A stretch of DNA of 64,000 nt from Fimbriimonadales bacterium (GCA_026003075.1 BPGO01000005.1:1-64000), one strand, 5' to 3'; numbered from the stretch's first letter, positions 1-10,323 are shown. Translations and numbers: made by a program. The notes: generated by a model from the sequence alone, not told the origin.

Positions 1-2
1 CC

Positions 3-515
3 AACAAGGTCCTCAAGATAGAGGAGAGTGGCAATATTGTGATGGAGTCTGCCGCCGGGGAGATGCTTATCAAATTCGGCGATCAAGAGATGCCCCAGCC
101 CGCGCCGCCCGCGTCTAAAATCACCTACAAGCCCAACGGTGCTGTTGAAAAGGTAGAATCGGCGCAAGGCGGTCTCCCCACCAACAATTTCAGCGCTGCG
201 TTCCCCGATAAGCCCGTCAAAGTGGGCGACAAATGGAGCCACACCATTAAGGGGCAGAATGGTGCACCCGACATTGTGAACACCCTCGAACTGGTGGGTG
301 TGGAAAAAGTCGGGGATACCGAGGTCCTGAAAATCAAGGTCTCCCTCCGCACCGCCGACACGAAAGAGGGCGAAGGCTTCTCTGGAGACGGCTATAACTG
401 GATCGATCCCAAAACGGGGATGCTGGTTAAATCCGAAATCAGCGTCAAGGGACTTCCCGCAGAAGGTGCGCCGATGCCACTCAACGGCACGATCAAAATG
501 GAGCGCATGAACTAA
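3..515 (+). CDS. C-terminal part of an unknown protein (5' end outside window)
   Basis: The reading frame is open from base 3, so the gene starts upstream of the window; the first in-frame start-like codons (GTG 39, ATG 42) are probably internal. About 170 residues are visible. They contain an even pattern of hydrophobic strands (for example FPDKPVKVGDKWSHTI and NTLELVGVEKVGDTEVLKI) that suggests a beta-rich secreted or periplasmic domain of the kind that measures or stores a lipophilic ligand, but no family is recognised with confidence. It ends 75 bases before serS, with a long inverted repeat between the two genes. Function unknown. Confidence 0.7.
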   Translation, partial: NKVLKIEESGNIVMESAAGEMLIKFGDQEMPQPAPPASKITYKPNGAVEKVESAQGGLPTNNFSAAFPDKPVKVGDKWSHTIKGQNGAPDIVNTLELVGVEKVGDTEVLKIKVSLRTADTKEGEGFSGDGYNWIDPKTGMLVKSEISVKGLPAEGAPMPLNGTIKMERMN

Positions 516-533
516 TCCGTCTCGCACCCATGA

Positions 534-1868
<1,335 letters not shown>

Positions 1869-1869
1869 A

Positions 1870-3534
1870 ATGCGCTGGCTCCTCTGGTTGTGTATTCTGG
1901 CAGCCCTGATTGACCTGCGGGCGTTCGGCTTGACCGACTTGGACGAGGGCTTCTACGCTTCCGTCGCGTGGGAGATGCGTCAGTCGGGCGATTGGTTCAC
2001 GCCGACTTTTCTGAATCAGCCATGGTTCGAGAAACCGCCCCTACTCTATTGGCTGATGGGGGTCAGCATGCGCGTCTTTGGAGAGAATGAGTTCGCCCTG
2101 CGTCTGCCTTCCGTGCTGTTTTACGCGCTCACGATTGGGCTACTGGCGTGGTGGGGCAATCGGCGATTGGGGCAGGGCGCAGGGAGTTGGGGGGCGTTGC
2201 TTTTCGCCGTTGCCCCGCTGAGCCTGATACTCGCACGCCTCGCGATTACCGACATGGCGCTGACCTTTTTCCTAACGCTCGCTGTGATTGCGCTGTGGGA
2301 AGCGCGTGGGCTGGGATGGAGCCTGCTGGGCGGTATTGCGCTCGGTCTCGCCGTTCTCACCAAGGGTCCTTTTGGGCTGGGGTTGGTGGGGTTGCTCTAC
2401 TTCTGGAACGCGAAGCGGCTCTATGCGCATGGGGTGCGTTTTCGCTGGGTTGGGGTTGCACTGGCTGTGGCGTTGCTCACGGCGCTGCCATGGTATGTTG
2501 GGGTGTATCTGCAGCATGGGGCGGAGTTTTTCAGTGAGTTTGTTGTGAAGCAGAACCTGCTGCGCTTCGCGGGGGGCGACACGGCGCACTCGGTGCTACC
2601 CTTGATTCAGCGCGGCGATTTTGGGGGTGTGCTGACCGGTGTGGCGGTGTATCTGCTGTTTTATGGGGTCGTGTTGTGGTTGGGTGCGCTGCCGATGGTC
2701 GGTTATGGGAGTGTGTTATGGAGAGGCGAGGGCGACCCGGTGCGTCTGTATCTTCGGCGTTGGGCGTGGCTGGTGTTCGGGTTATTCACGCTGAGTTTCA
2801 CGAAACTGCCCGCCTATATCTTCCCCATGTTCCCTGTGTTTGCGCTCTTGGCGGGGGCGGAGATCGTGCGCATTCGGCTTCGAGTCATCGCTCCCGATTC
2901 TCCCTCCCCGTTTACGCAGTCGGGTGCGAGGTGGGTGCGGCTTGGGGTGTCTTTTGGCTTGATACTCGGCGCCGCCGTGTGGTGTACCGTCGCGTTATAT
3001 GCGCCTCTGTGGCAGAATGCGTTCTGGGTGGTTACGCTTGTAGTGGGCGTGCCGCTGACGGTCTTTGCGTTCTGGAATCCGGTGGCGCCGCTGGGGGCGC
3101 GTGTCTTGGGCGTTCTTGCTTTGCTTATCGGCTGGAACGGCGCACTCACAGGATACGACCGCCTTGCCCTCAAGCCTGTGCGCGAGTTGGCGCTCAAACC
3201 GCCTCCCTATCGCACGCTCATCCTCTACCGCGTGAATCCAGGTTATCCCAGTATACAGTTTTATCGCAAGGGGCATTATGCCACATCGGACGACGCGGAG
3301 ACGACGCTTCAGCAAATGCAGCGGACGGGAGCCTACTGTTTGACCACCGACGCCGCCTTTGTTCGACGTGCGGAGGTGTTCGTGTTAGCCGAGGCACAGG
3401 TGATGGGGAAGCGGTTCTATCTGACGGCGCCGCGCTATAAACAGCAAAGCCCCCTGCCGAGCGACAGGGGGCGATTGTCGCAGCCTTACAGCGTCCGTGC
3501 CAATCACTTAGTGATGCGTCGCGCACCGACATAG
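1870..3534 (+). CDS. ArnT/PMT-like membrane glycosyltransferase (GT39/GT83 type)
   Basis: A 554-residue polytopic membrane protein with about ten hydrophobic helices. The first loop holds the acidic motif LTDLDEGFYA and the phrase FEKPPLLYWL, typical of ArnT-like enzymes that transfer a sugar from a polyprenyl-phosphate carrier to lipid A or protein on the outer face of the inner membrane. A soluble C-terminal domain starts near residue 430. It begins 1 nt after serS. The 3' end is odd: the last ~30 codons run through a hairpin that looks like the terminator of the opposite gene and then antisense into the end of that gene (overlap 3504-3534), so the native stop may have been lost. The substrate cannot be told from sequence. 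Confidence 0.85.
   Translation: MRWLLWLCILAALIDLRAFGLTDLDEGFYASVAWEMRQSGDWFTPTFLNQPWFEKPPLLYWLMGVSMRVFGENEFALRLPSVLFYALTIGLLAWWGNRRLGQGAGSWGALLFAVAPLSLILARLAITDMALTFFLTLAVIALWEARGLGWSLLGGIALGLAVLTKGPFGLGLVGLLYFWNAKRLYAHGVRFRWVGVALAVALLTALPWYVGVYLQHGAEFFSEFVVKQNLLRFAGGDTAHSVLPLIQRGDFGGVLTGVAVYLLFYGVVLWLGALPMVGYGSVLWRGEGDPVRLYLRRWAWLVFGLFTLSFTKLPAYIFPMFPVFALLAGAEIVRIRLRVIAPDSPSPFTQSGARWVRLGVSFGLILGAAVWCTVALYAPLWQNAFWVVTLVVGVPLTVFAFWNPVAPLGARVLGVLALLIGWNGALTGYDRLALKPVRELALKPPPYRTLILYRVNPGYPSIQFYRKGHYATSDDAETTLQQMQRTGAYCLTTDAAFVRRAEVFVLAEAQVMGKRFYLTAPRYKQQSPLPSDRGRLSQPYSVRANHLVMRRAPT
3438..3472 (-). terminator. Terminator of the NlpC/P60 gene
   Basis: On the minus strand GCCCCCTG (3472-3465) pairs with CAGGGGGC (3456-3449) and is followed by TTTGCTGTTTA. 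It lies 30 nt past the NlpC/P60 stop, inside the 3' end of the convergent glycosyltransferase ORF. Confidence 0.6.
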
Positions 3535-4448
3535 CGTTGCTTATAGTAGCCAGAGTCCAGTGTGTCAATACGCACGCGTCCCCGCGCGCTGGAGGCATGC
3601 ACAAACTTGCCGTTGCCGATATAGATGCCCACATGTGAGACTCGCGAGCCGCGAGTTCGGAAGAACACGAGGTCGCCCGGACGGAGTTCACTGCGGGAGA
3701 CGGGCTTGCCGACGCGGTACTGCGCGGATGAGTTGTGAGGCAAGTTGATGCCGTGCCGCCGATAGATGTAGGCTGTGAAGCCTGAGCAGTCGAAGCCGCG
3801 TGAACTGCTGCCGCCATAGCGGTAGCGTGTACCGAGATAGGAGAGCGCGTGGCGTACCGCGCTGTGCGTCTTGCCTGTGCTGGCGAGCGTATCTGCGCGG
3901 GACGACGGAGTACGCTTCGACGCCGGCTTCGATGAGGATGTGCGCTTTGGTGTAGATGCGTTCGCGAGTTGCTTCGTTTGCGGGGGCTTTGTCGAACTGA
4001 GGTATTGGCTAAATACCCAGCCGATACGACCGTCTCGGAGCCGAATGCGGCTCCAGTCGCCTTGACGCCCAAGCACCTGCACCTTTGTCCAGCGATCGAC
4101 GATGGTGAGGCGCTTGGCGCTGGTGCTTGGCGCACTGCGGATGTTGATGCGGTCTTTGTTAATCTCCGCCCAGCCAGACGCGGGGGAATCCGACCGAGCC
4201 GAGGACGGTTTTGTAGAGGCTGCGCTCCCCTTGATAGGGATTTTAATTTTGTCGCCAACCTGCAACGCATGTGGGTTGCGCAGATTGTTGACCTTCAGTA
4301 GGTCGGGCAAGCGCAAGCCGTGCCGATGGGCGATCGTATATAACGAATCGCCCGGTTTAACCGTGTAAGTGATCGTTTGCTGCGCCGAGGCTGCGACGAT
4401 CAGGCTCACGAGCGGGATCATCAATCCCAAGCGTACTATGTTGACCAT
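3504..4448 (-). CDS. LysM-SH3-NlpC/P60 peptidoglycan endopeptidase
   Basis: Secreted cell-wall hydrolase of 314 residues that should cleave peptide stems of peptidoglycan. Order of parts: signal peptide (1-22, ending AASAQ); LysM domain (about 26-72, YTVKPGDSLYTIAHRHGL); bacterial SH3 domain (about 92-152, INIRSAPSTS ... GWVFSQYL); Ser/Thr/Lys-rich linker; NlpC/P60 domain (about 196-314) with the catalytic Cys221 in FDCSG, His272 in SHVGIYIG and His284 in FVHAS. The ATG at 4448 is preceded by a strong SD (AAGGAGGGA). A GGTATACT box lies about 60 nt upstream and a perfect palindrome lies between the two. It converges with and overlaps the glycosyltransferase by 31 bases. Confidence 0.93.
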   Translation of the reverse strand: MVNIVRLGLMIPLVSLIVAASAQQTITYTVKPGDSLYTIAHRHGLRLPDLLKVNNLRNPHALQVGDKIKIPIKGSAASTKPSSARSDSPASGWAEINKDRINIRSAPSTSAKRLTIVDRWTKVQVLGRQGDWSRIRLRDGRIGWVFSQYLSSTKPPQTKQLANASTPKRTSSSKPASKRTPSSRADTLASTGKTHSAVRHALSYLGTRYRYGGSSSRGFDCSGFTAYIYRRHGINLPHNSSAQYRVGKPVSRSELRPGDLVFFRTRGSRVSHVGIYIGNGKFVHASSARGRVRIDTLDSGYYKQRYVGARRITK

Positions 4449-4478
4449 AGTTCCCTCCTTGGTGATAGTCTCGTACCC

Positions 4479-4494
4479 TGCGACCTCGGTCGCA
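4479..4494. promoter_or_regulatory. Palindrome upstream of the NlpC/P60 gene
   Basis: TGCGACC-TC-GGTCGCA, perfect 7-bp arms, lies between the GGTATACT promoter box (minus strand, 4512-4505) and the SD of the cell-wall hydrolase. Its position suits an operator for a dimeric regulator; no regulator is identified. Confidence 0.35.
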
Positions 4495-4542
4495 AAGCGC
4501 GGGAAGTATACCCGTTCGAAATGGGGGGAGTCAACCCCTAAG

Positions 4543-4557
4543 GAGGGTGTTCGAGAA
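4543..4557. repeat. Solo end of the GAGGGTGTTCGAAAA element family
   Basis: GAGGGTGTTCGAGAA matches the terminal inverted repeat of the MITE-like element seen at 27.9 kb and 55.1 kb with one mismatch. No second end is found nearby. It sits in the 303-bp gap 4449-4751, which otherwise holds the divergent promoters of the two flanking genes. Confidence 0.45.
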
Positions 4558-4727
4558 ATTGCATGGTAATCTATTCCTCATATCCGACTCACTCAACGGC
4601 TACCCAAAAGTTCTTTTCAACGATTTGTTGGGGCTGTCCCGCAGTCGTGGATGTTTCTCCTTTCCGTTGCGCGGAGCAATCCTTAGCAGTCCCTACAGCA
4701 AACATCTGCAAATTCTACTGTTTATGG

Positions 4728-4733
4728 TATAAT
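4728..4733 (+). promoter_or_regulatory. -10 box upstream of the nuclease-helicase
   Basis: GGTATAAT, with 18 nt to the ATG at 4752; no convincing -35. A short GGAG lies 9 nt before the ATG. Confidence 0.5.
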
Positions 4734-4751
4734 TGCTGACGGAGCCGAATC

Positions 4752-7700
4752 ATGCTGTCAGAAAGTATCGCTTCCGAGTTGTACGGGATGATTGAAGACG
4801 CGGTTGCTGAGCCTTTTGACGCCGCGGATGCTTCATTTGCGCTGCAACAGGTATTTGAGAACATCGTGTATGAGATTACGCAAAACGAGCCTTACCTCTT
4901 TCCGGATAGCTTTGCGCGTTGGTCGTTTGTGCAAATCAAGTATGAAATTCCCGAAGTGTTGGTATCCCAGGTAGACAGTTTCCGACTCCTCCTGCGTTAT
5001 AGCAACGCTGAACCGAAACCCGATGAGCTACTGGCAGGTGCTAATGCCCTGTGCGGTTTGGTCAGTCATCTAAGCGGCGTTTCTGCGCCGAACTCGCTTA
5101 CTCAGCGGTGTGGCGACAAATTCTTCCCGCTTCCACAACGCCTGACCGCGCAACGCATCCGCTACCTAAGAGGCTATGTGTTGGATGAACCCCAACAGGG
5201 AAACGACAAACGCGGGCACAAGTATGTGCGTTTGCGCTGTCGTGTGGAGGAACCCGCAGGTTTGGGCATAGTCACTGTGTTTTTGCATGACCTCTGGGCA
5301 AAGATGCCCATTTGGCAGTATGCGCAGATAAGCTTTCTCAATTTGCAACAGCTCACCACTTCGGACAGTGGGGATCGATCTTACACATCTGACCGCGATA
5401 GTTTCGTCGTGGTGGAACCTGACCTGCTAATTAATGCGACCGATGTCGCTGAGTGTGTGCAAGGTAAATCGGCAACCCCTGAACTATTCTTATATAGGCG
5501 GTTCCTGCGTTCGGGTATCTCGGAGCAGATGCTCATCGGTACAATGGTGAACGATTTATATGATGACCTCTTGCAAAACCCCCAAGCGTCCTTTGAAACC
5601 TGTTTTGAGGCTTCTTACAGGCGCAACGCGCTCAAGATAGCGCTCTTACAGCTACGCTCATCAGAAAAGACGATAGATGCTGCCTATATCGAGCGGCAAT
5701 TGAGACCACATTTCGAAACCATCCGGTGTGTTCTCCAAACTCTTAAGGCGACCCCTTTGTATATTGAGCCTACGATTCTCGCGCCTAAGTATGGCTTACA
5801 AGGTCGGTTAGATGTTTTGTTAAAAATGCCGAACGGTGAATCTGCACTGTTTGAGCTAAAGAGCGGACGAGTGCCTTCGAATGATGCTTGGGCCAATCAT
5901 GCGGCGCAAGCGCGGTGCTATCAGTTGATGTTGGACGCCTTCTCTGAAGGGCAAATCCGCGCGACGACAGCCGTACTGTATTCAAGTGCATCTCCAGAGA
6001 CGGCGTTGCGGTATGTGCCTGCAAACACTCGAGAGAACCAGCGGCTTGTTTGGCTACGCAACATTCTTGCTTTCTATGAGTATGTATTGGCGCACCAACC
6101 TGAAAAAGCTTTTGATGATCTGAACATTCTTGTAAATATCAATAGTAGCGGAGTGCCACGCTATCTGAAAGATGATTTGAAGTTCCTGTATCATATACTT
6201 GAAGACGCCAGTGATTGCGAAAGAGCTTATGTTTTGGCATTTACGGGATTCATCGCTCGGGAACACTGGTTGGCGCGATTGGGCGGCGCCGAACCCCAGA
6301 GCGAGCGCAATAACGGCTTTGCCGATCTGTGGCGCAGAGAGATTCCTGCGAAGGCTGCGAACTTCAGCGTCATTGGGGAGTGTCGCGTGATCGGGTGCGA
6401 CCCTCACAATAACACGGTCACGCTTGAATTCCCTGAGAAATATCGTGTTTCCAACTTTCGCGAAGGAGACATCGTTGTGTTGTATCGTCACGATGTGGCG
6501 TCTTTACAGCCTGCTTTGCGCCAACCCATCCTTAAAGGCACAATCAAAGAGATGCAACGCGAGCAGTGCAGAGTCGTGGTGAAGCTCCGCACGGAGCATG
6601 TGCAATCGTTAGAAGGCGTCTGGGCGATTGAGTCTGACTTGATGGATGTGAACTTTATCACGATGTACCGCTCTCTAACTGATTTCCTTGAGGCAGACCC
6701 GAACAAACGCCAATTGCTGTTGGGGCAGATCAGCCCCAGTCAACCCCACGGCACCTTGCAACTCCCTGAAGACCAACCCTTTAGAATTCTTACCAGTTGG
6801 CAGCGCGATTTGCTTCAGCGTGCCCTTGCTGCACCCGATTACTTCCTCTTGCAAGGACCTCCTGGCACAGGTAAGACGAACCAAATGCTCCGCGCAATGG
6901 TGTACTATTTACTCAACTACACCAACGAGAATATCCTCCTGCTCGCTTTCACGCGCCGTGCAGTGAACGAGATTTGCAGCGCGATTCACAACATGGACTA
7001 TCTGCGTTTAGGGAGCTTAGATGGGCTGGACGCCTCTGTAGACCCTGAAAAGAGTGTGGACTACATCGCCCAGCGTTACGGTGCAGACGCGCTGCGTGAA
7101 CGCCTGCAGAAAGCCAGGGTGATCGTCTCTACTGTGGCGACCTGCCTAACTATGCCCGAGATTTTTGAAATCAAGGAGTTCGGAACCGCCATTATTGACG
7201 AAGCCTCACAGCTGCTAGAGCCGCACCTCGCAGGGATACTGAGTATGGTGGGGCGGTTCATTCTCATTGGCGACCAGAACCAGCTGCCGGCTGTAGTGGT
7301 GCAACCGCCTCAGCAGACTCGCGTTCAGGACCCTCATTTAATAGCGATTGGTCTTACCGATATGCGTGTTTCGATGTTTGAGCGGCTATGGCGGCGGTGC
7401 GAGCAGAACAGTTGGGACTGGGCATACGGGATGTTAGAAGAGCAAGCGCGAATGCATCCCCAAATCGCGGCGTTTCCCAGTCAGCGTTTCTACGCAGGGC
7501 GTTTACGCCCACAGGGGCTATCCCATCAAAATGATAACAGCCCCCTATTTAACGCCAATCCTGTATGCCCCTACGAATCCAAGCTCACAGAAGCGCGAAT
7601 TATCTTTGTGCCCTCGCCGCCTCCAAGAAGGCGCACCCCGCGCAAGCACGACCAGGAAGCAGAGCGCGTGTCACGATTGGCAGAAGTCTTATACCAAGCC

Positions 7701-8105
7701 TACCAGCGCAATTCCATTCCCTTCGATCCTGAACGCACGCTGGGCGTGATTACGCCTTTTCGCGCCCAAGCCGCACAGATTTATAAACTCCTGCCCCCTT
7801 ATCTGCAGAGTATCACTATCGATACAGTGGAGCGCTATCAGGGCAGTCAGCGTGATATCATTATACTATCGTTGGCGGTTACGAAACCCCAGCAAATGGA
7901 CTTCATCCAGGTGCTGAACGAAACCGAGGAGGTAGATCGTAAGTTAAATGTTGCGCTAACCCGTGCGCGGCAACTGCTAATTGTGCTGGGGGATGAGACG
8001 ATTTTGAAGAGTTCGTCGCTGCCTACAAGTCAGAAGCCGTCGCACTACGCTGCGCTCATAGACCATATCCGAACGTATGGGCTGTATTGGGCGCAATTTC
8101 CATAA
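4752..8105 (+). CDS. Dna2-like nuclease-helicase (PD-(D/E)XK + SF1 helicase)
   Basis: A 1,117-residue two-enzyme fusion. The N-terminal half carries a Cas4/RecB-type nuclease: a GT-x-V-x-x-L motif (GTMVNDLYDDLL, ~263-274, with Asn where Dna2/Cas4 proteins have His), GRLDVLL (~351-357, metal-binding Asp), FELKSG (~367-372, the ExK pair) and QARCY (~386-390, QxxxY). The C-terminal half is an Upf1/Dna2-class SF1 helicase: Walker A QGPPGTGKT (701-709), DEAS (816-819), GDQNQLP (840-846), TPFRAQ (1001), TVERYQGSQRDIII (1025-1038) and LNVALTRAR (1064-1072). It should unwind and cut DNA ends or flaps. The four-cysteine iron-sulfur site of Dna2 is not evident. It stands alone, transcribed from its own promoter, with no cas or defence genes beside it, so repair or solitary defence are both possible. 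Confidence 0.88.
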   Translation: MLSESIASELYGMIEDAVAEPFDAADASFALQQVFENIVYEITQNEPYLFPDSFARWSFVQIKYEIPEVLVSQVDSFRLLLRYSNAEPKPDELLAGANALCGLVSHLSGVSAPNSLTQRCGDKFFPLPQRLTAQRIRYLRGYVLDEPQQGNDKRGHKYVRLRCRVEEPAGLGIVTVFLHDLWAKMPIWQYAQISFLNLQQLTTSDSGDRSYTSDRDSFVVVEPDLLINATDVAECVQGKSATPELFLYRRFLRSGISEQMLIGTMVNDLYDDLLQNPQASFETCFEASYRRNALKIALLQLRSSEKTIDAAYIERQLRPHFETIRCVLQTLKATPLYIEPTILAPKYGLQGRLDVLLKMPNGESALFELKSGRVPSNDAWANHAAQARCYQLMLDAFSEGQIRATTAVLYSSASPETALRYVPANTRENQRLVWLRNILAFYEYVLAHQPEKAFDDLNILVNINSSGVPRYLKDDLKFLYHILEDASDCERAYVLAFTGFIAREHWLARLGGAEPQSERNNGFADLWRREIPAKAANFSVIGECRVIGCDPHNNTVTLEFPEKYRVSNFREGDIVVLYRHDVASLQPALRQPILKGTIKEMQREQCRVVVKLRTEHVQSLEGVWAIESDLMDVNFITMYRSLTDFLEADPNKRQLLLGQISPSQPHGTLQLPEDQPFRILTSWQRDLLQRALAAPDYFLLQGPPGTGKTNQMLRAMVYYLLNYTNENILLLAFTRRAVNEICSAIHNMDYLRLGSLDGLDASVDPEKSVDYIAQRYGADALRERLQKARVIVSTVATCLTMPEIFEIKEFGTAIIDEASQLLEPHLAGILSMVGRFILIGDQNQLPAVVVQPPQQTRVQDPHLIAIGLTDMRVSMFERLWRRCEQNSWDWAYGMLEEQARMHPQIAAFPSQRFYAGRLRPQGLSHQNDNSPLFNANPVCPYESKLTEARIIFVPSPPPRRRTPRKHDQEAERVSRLAEVLYQAYQRNSIPFDPERTLGVITPFRAQAAQIYKLLPPYLQSITIDTVERYQGSQRDIIILSLAVTKPQQMDFIQVLNETEEVDRKLNVALTRARQLLIVLGDETILKSSSLPTSQKPSHYAALIDHIRTYGLYWAQFP

Positions 8106-8181
8106 CTTCTCGGCGGTGCCTATCGTGTTGGTGGTATCCACACTCATAGAGCCATGCTAACGCCAACCGCTATGGCAGTGG

Positions 8182-9942
8182 CTATCCCAGCACGCGCTTG
8201 ACGAACTCTTCGGGGGTCAAGCCCGCTTCGTTGACATGGGTGATCGGTTTCCATCCTTCGGGTCCGGGGGCAAGCGCGCGCTGGAGCCAGCGTTCGGCGA
8301 GCGTCTTTTTGTCGGCTGGGGGGTTCCAAGCCTGGTTCGCCTCGCTCGCTTGCTGTTGCAGTGAGTTCCAGTTCACCAGCCAGGCGTACCACACGGGGAG
8401 TCGGGCAATTTGCACGCGCCAGCGCAGGTCGGGACTGTGTTGCACAGCGCGTTCCGCGCGTTCCCAGAGCGTCTCCGCCCGACGCAGCACGGGATACTTC
8501 AGATACGGCGCTGTGTCGGGACGGGTGAAGCAGGTCATGTTGAAATCGCGTGCGGCGTCTGCCATCAACCGCAGGTAACTCTCAATCGGACGCGCGGCGG
8601 CGCCGTAGTAGCCGCGCAAAAACTCGCTGAGGAGCCGCGCGTCGTCCTGATAGGGGTTCCACAGCAGTTGCGCTTGTAGCCATGCCTTCAGTTCCGCCAT
8701 CTCGCCCCCATGCGATTGGTACGCGCCCTGCTCGAACACGCCGCGCACGCCATGCCGATGGAAAAAGCGCAGGTTCGCCCCCAACACGAAGTAGTTCGGG
8801 TGCGGGAGCAGGTAATGGCTGAAGTTGGTCGTATAGTCCCACACATAGAGCCGCTGGCATCGCTCGCTCCAGCCGCGAATATCGTCCGCAAAGCCCGCGT
8901 TGCCCGGTTGCTCCAAAGGCTGTGCGAAGCTGCACTCTATCGAGCAGAGCCGAATAATCACATTCGGGCGCGGACGCAGCGCGCGAGTGGGCTTGCGCGT
9001 GTACCAGTAGGCGAGCGTATCGAAGGCCACCGCCGGGAACTCGCGTTCCAGTCGCTCGGCAATGAAGTTCACAGTTTCCAGAATCGGGGCGACGGCAGAG
9101 CCTTCGCGCTCCTCCACCGCGCGGCAACGCTCGCACTGGCATGCCCCAGTCCAGTCCTCCTGCGAGATGGACACGATGCGCGCTTGGGGGTTCTCACGCA
9201 GCAATTGGCGTACTCGGTTCACCAAGAACTCGCGCAGCGTGGGGTTCGTCCAGCACAGCTGCGCCCGCTCCCAGCGACGCTTGCCGTCGATGAGGCTGTA
9301 CCATTCGGGATGTTGCTCGAAGTAGGTCTGCGGCGGAACGAGCTGGAACGAGGTATGCACGAAGCCTGCGTAGGTGATTTTGCCGCCGTGCTTTGCACTG
9401 AGGCGCGGGTGGTGACCGTTGGCGTAGTTCCGCGCTGCCCAGTCGCCCTCGAAGGCGTGGAACCAGAACGGTTCGCGATACTCAAACGCGGGCTGTTCAC
9501 GCAGGTTGAGTTCGGGCACGGTCAAATCGCGTCGACGGGGGATATGGCTTGCCCAAGGCGTCCACCAACGCACACCGAGCTGCGTCTGCAGGAATCGATA
9601 CACGGCGTACAAGGCACCGCGTGGTCGTCCACCCGTGAGCAGCAGATAGCCGTCGCGGCAGGTGATTAAGACCTCCTCCTCGCCCAGCGTGCGGAAGTTC
9701 ACATCGGGGCGCAAGCGTTCTGTCAGCGCACCCTGTCCGACGACGATCGCGCGTGCGGGGAGAGCGTCCGATTCGCGAATCTCAAACGACGCCCCGGTAA
9801 TCGCCTCCAGGTGGGCACGCAACTCCTCGGCGGCGTACCGCTCGGGTTCCGTTGCGCCCTGCTGGATGAGAATCGGCACAAGCGCCTTACCGCGACGGCT
9901 AAGAGGAAGCATTACGGGATACCCATACGCCGCGATGCGCAT
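8182..9942 (-). CDS. DUF4838 / GH20-like domain protein
   Basis: 586 residues. The N-terminal part (IPILIQQGATEPERYAAEELRAHLEAITG) matches the small alpha/beta domain found in front of GH20 and GH84 glycosidases, and the rest matches DUF4838, a TIM-barrel-like family common in Bacteroidota, Planctomycetota and Armatimonadota and thought to act on glycans. The phrases GGRPRGALYAVYRFLQ, VRWWTPWASHIPRR and ISQEDWTGACQCERCRA are typical. No signal peptide is visible, so it may be cytoplasmic or start at a different codon (Met11 is an alternative). Catalytic residues are not defined for this family. The promoter region is shared with the divergent zinc-ribbon gene. Substrate unknown. Confidence 0.82.
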   Translation of the reverse strand: MRIAAYGYPVMLPLSRRGKALVPILIQQGATEPERYAAEELRAHLEAITGASFEIRESDALPARAIVVGQGALTERLRPDVNFRTLGEEEVLITCRDGYLLLTGGRPRGALYAVYRFLQTQLGVRWWTPWASHIPRRRDLTVPELNLREQPAFEYREPFWFHAFEGDWAARNYANGHHPRLSAKHGGKITYAGFVHTSFQLVPPQTYFEQHPEWYSLIDGKRRWERAQLCWTNPTLREFLVNRVRQLLRENPQARIVSISQEDWTGACQCERCRAVEEREGSAVAPILETVNFIAERLEREFPAVAFDTLAYWYTRKPTRALRPRPNVIIRLCSIECSFAQPLEQPGNAGFADDIRGWSERCQRLYVWDYTTNFSHYLLPHPNYFVLGANLRFFHRHGVRGVFEQGAYQSHGGEMAELKAWLQAQLLWNPYQDDARLLSEFLRGYYGAAARPIESYLRLMADAARDFNMTCFTRPDTAPYLKYPVLRRAETLWERAERAVQHSPDLRWRVQIARLPVWYAWLVNWNSLQQQASEANQAWNPPADKKTLAERWLQRALAPGPEGWKPITHVNEAGLTPEEFVKRVLG

Positions 9943-9961
9943 GAATCCTGCCTATTTTGGG

Positions 9962-9967
9962 TACACT
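9962..9967 (+). promoter_or_regulatory. Leaderless-type -10 box of the zinc-ribbon membrane gene
   Basis: GGTACACT ends 6 nt before the ATG at 9974; no SD. Confidence 0.45.
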
Positions 9968-9973
9968 CTGCGT

Positions 9974-10246
9974 ATGCCGCGCCGTTGCCCCTACTGCAAC
10001 GCGGAGCTGCCTACCGATGCGCCCGAACAGGAGTGCCCCGTGTGCCACAACATCGTGCGTCCGCCCAATCCGCACGCGCGGCGATTTGCGTGGGTCGCGC
10101 TCATCACCGCGACGCTGTACCTCGTAGCGATGTTCTCGATGCTGGGCAGCGATAGGGGCTGGTGGGTGTTCGCGATTTTCGGTGTCGCCACCCTCAGCGG
10201 TATCTATCTCTTGATTACGATGTACCACTTTTTCAAAGCGGGTTAA
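9974..10246 (+). CDS. Small zinc-ribbon membrane protein
   Basis: 90 residues. A zinc ribbon is formed by CPYC (Cys5, Cys8) and CPVC (Cys21, Cys24), followed by two hydrophobic helices (~38-58 and ~63-85). The frame is open far upstream but antisense to the DUF4838 gene; the ATG at 9974 is chosen because the zinc ribbon starts right after it and a GGTACACT box ends 6 nt before it. Proteins of this build are common in bacteria and usually uncharacterised; a sensory or assembly role at the membrane is only a guess. Confidence 0.75.
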   Translation: MPRRCPYCNAELPTDAPEQECPVCHNIVRPPNPHARRFAWVALITATLYLVAMFSMLGSDRGWWVFAIFGVATLSGIYLLITMYHFFKAG

Positions 10247-10323
10247 GTCCAGTTCACGCCATCCCATGTGGGGGCTGCACTGAGAAACTTGCCCGTCGCA
10301 GGCTCATAATAACACGCTCGCAT
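10243..10323 (-). pseudogene. Relic of an Rhs/YD-repeat C-terminus
   Basis: A 26-codon ORF reading MRACYYEPATGKFLSAAPT then WDGVNWT. The phrase YYEPATGKFLSA is the terminal motif of Rhs/YD-repeat proteins (compare REYDPRTGRWLQRDP in the large rhs gene of this window). There is no repeat region upstream, so it is a decayed fragment or a discarded tip. Its stop codon overlaps the stop of the convergent zinc-ribbon gene. The remaining gap to aspS (10324-10438) shows nothing but the aspS promoter. Confidence 0.5.

Noticed and set aside
3218..4270. 350-codon minus-strand frame
   Set aside because: Shadow of the NlpC/P60 gene and the glycosyltransferase; low-complexity Arg/Ser/Ala sequence.
4752..8105. 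Part of a CRISPR-Cas or known multi-gene defence system
   Set aside because: No cas genes, repeats or defence partners flank it; neighbours are housekeeping genes.
8710..9669. Long open frame (319 codons) on the plus strand
   Set aside because: It is antisense to the DUF4838 gene, has no SD or family features, and reflects the GC-rich codon use of the real gene.
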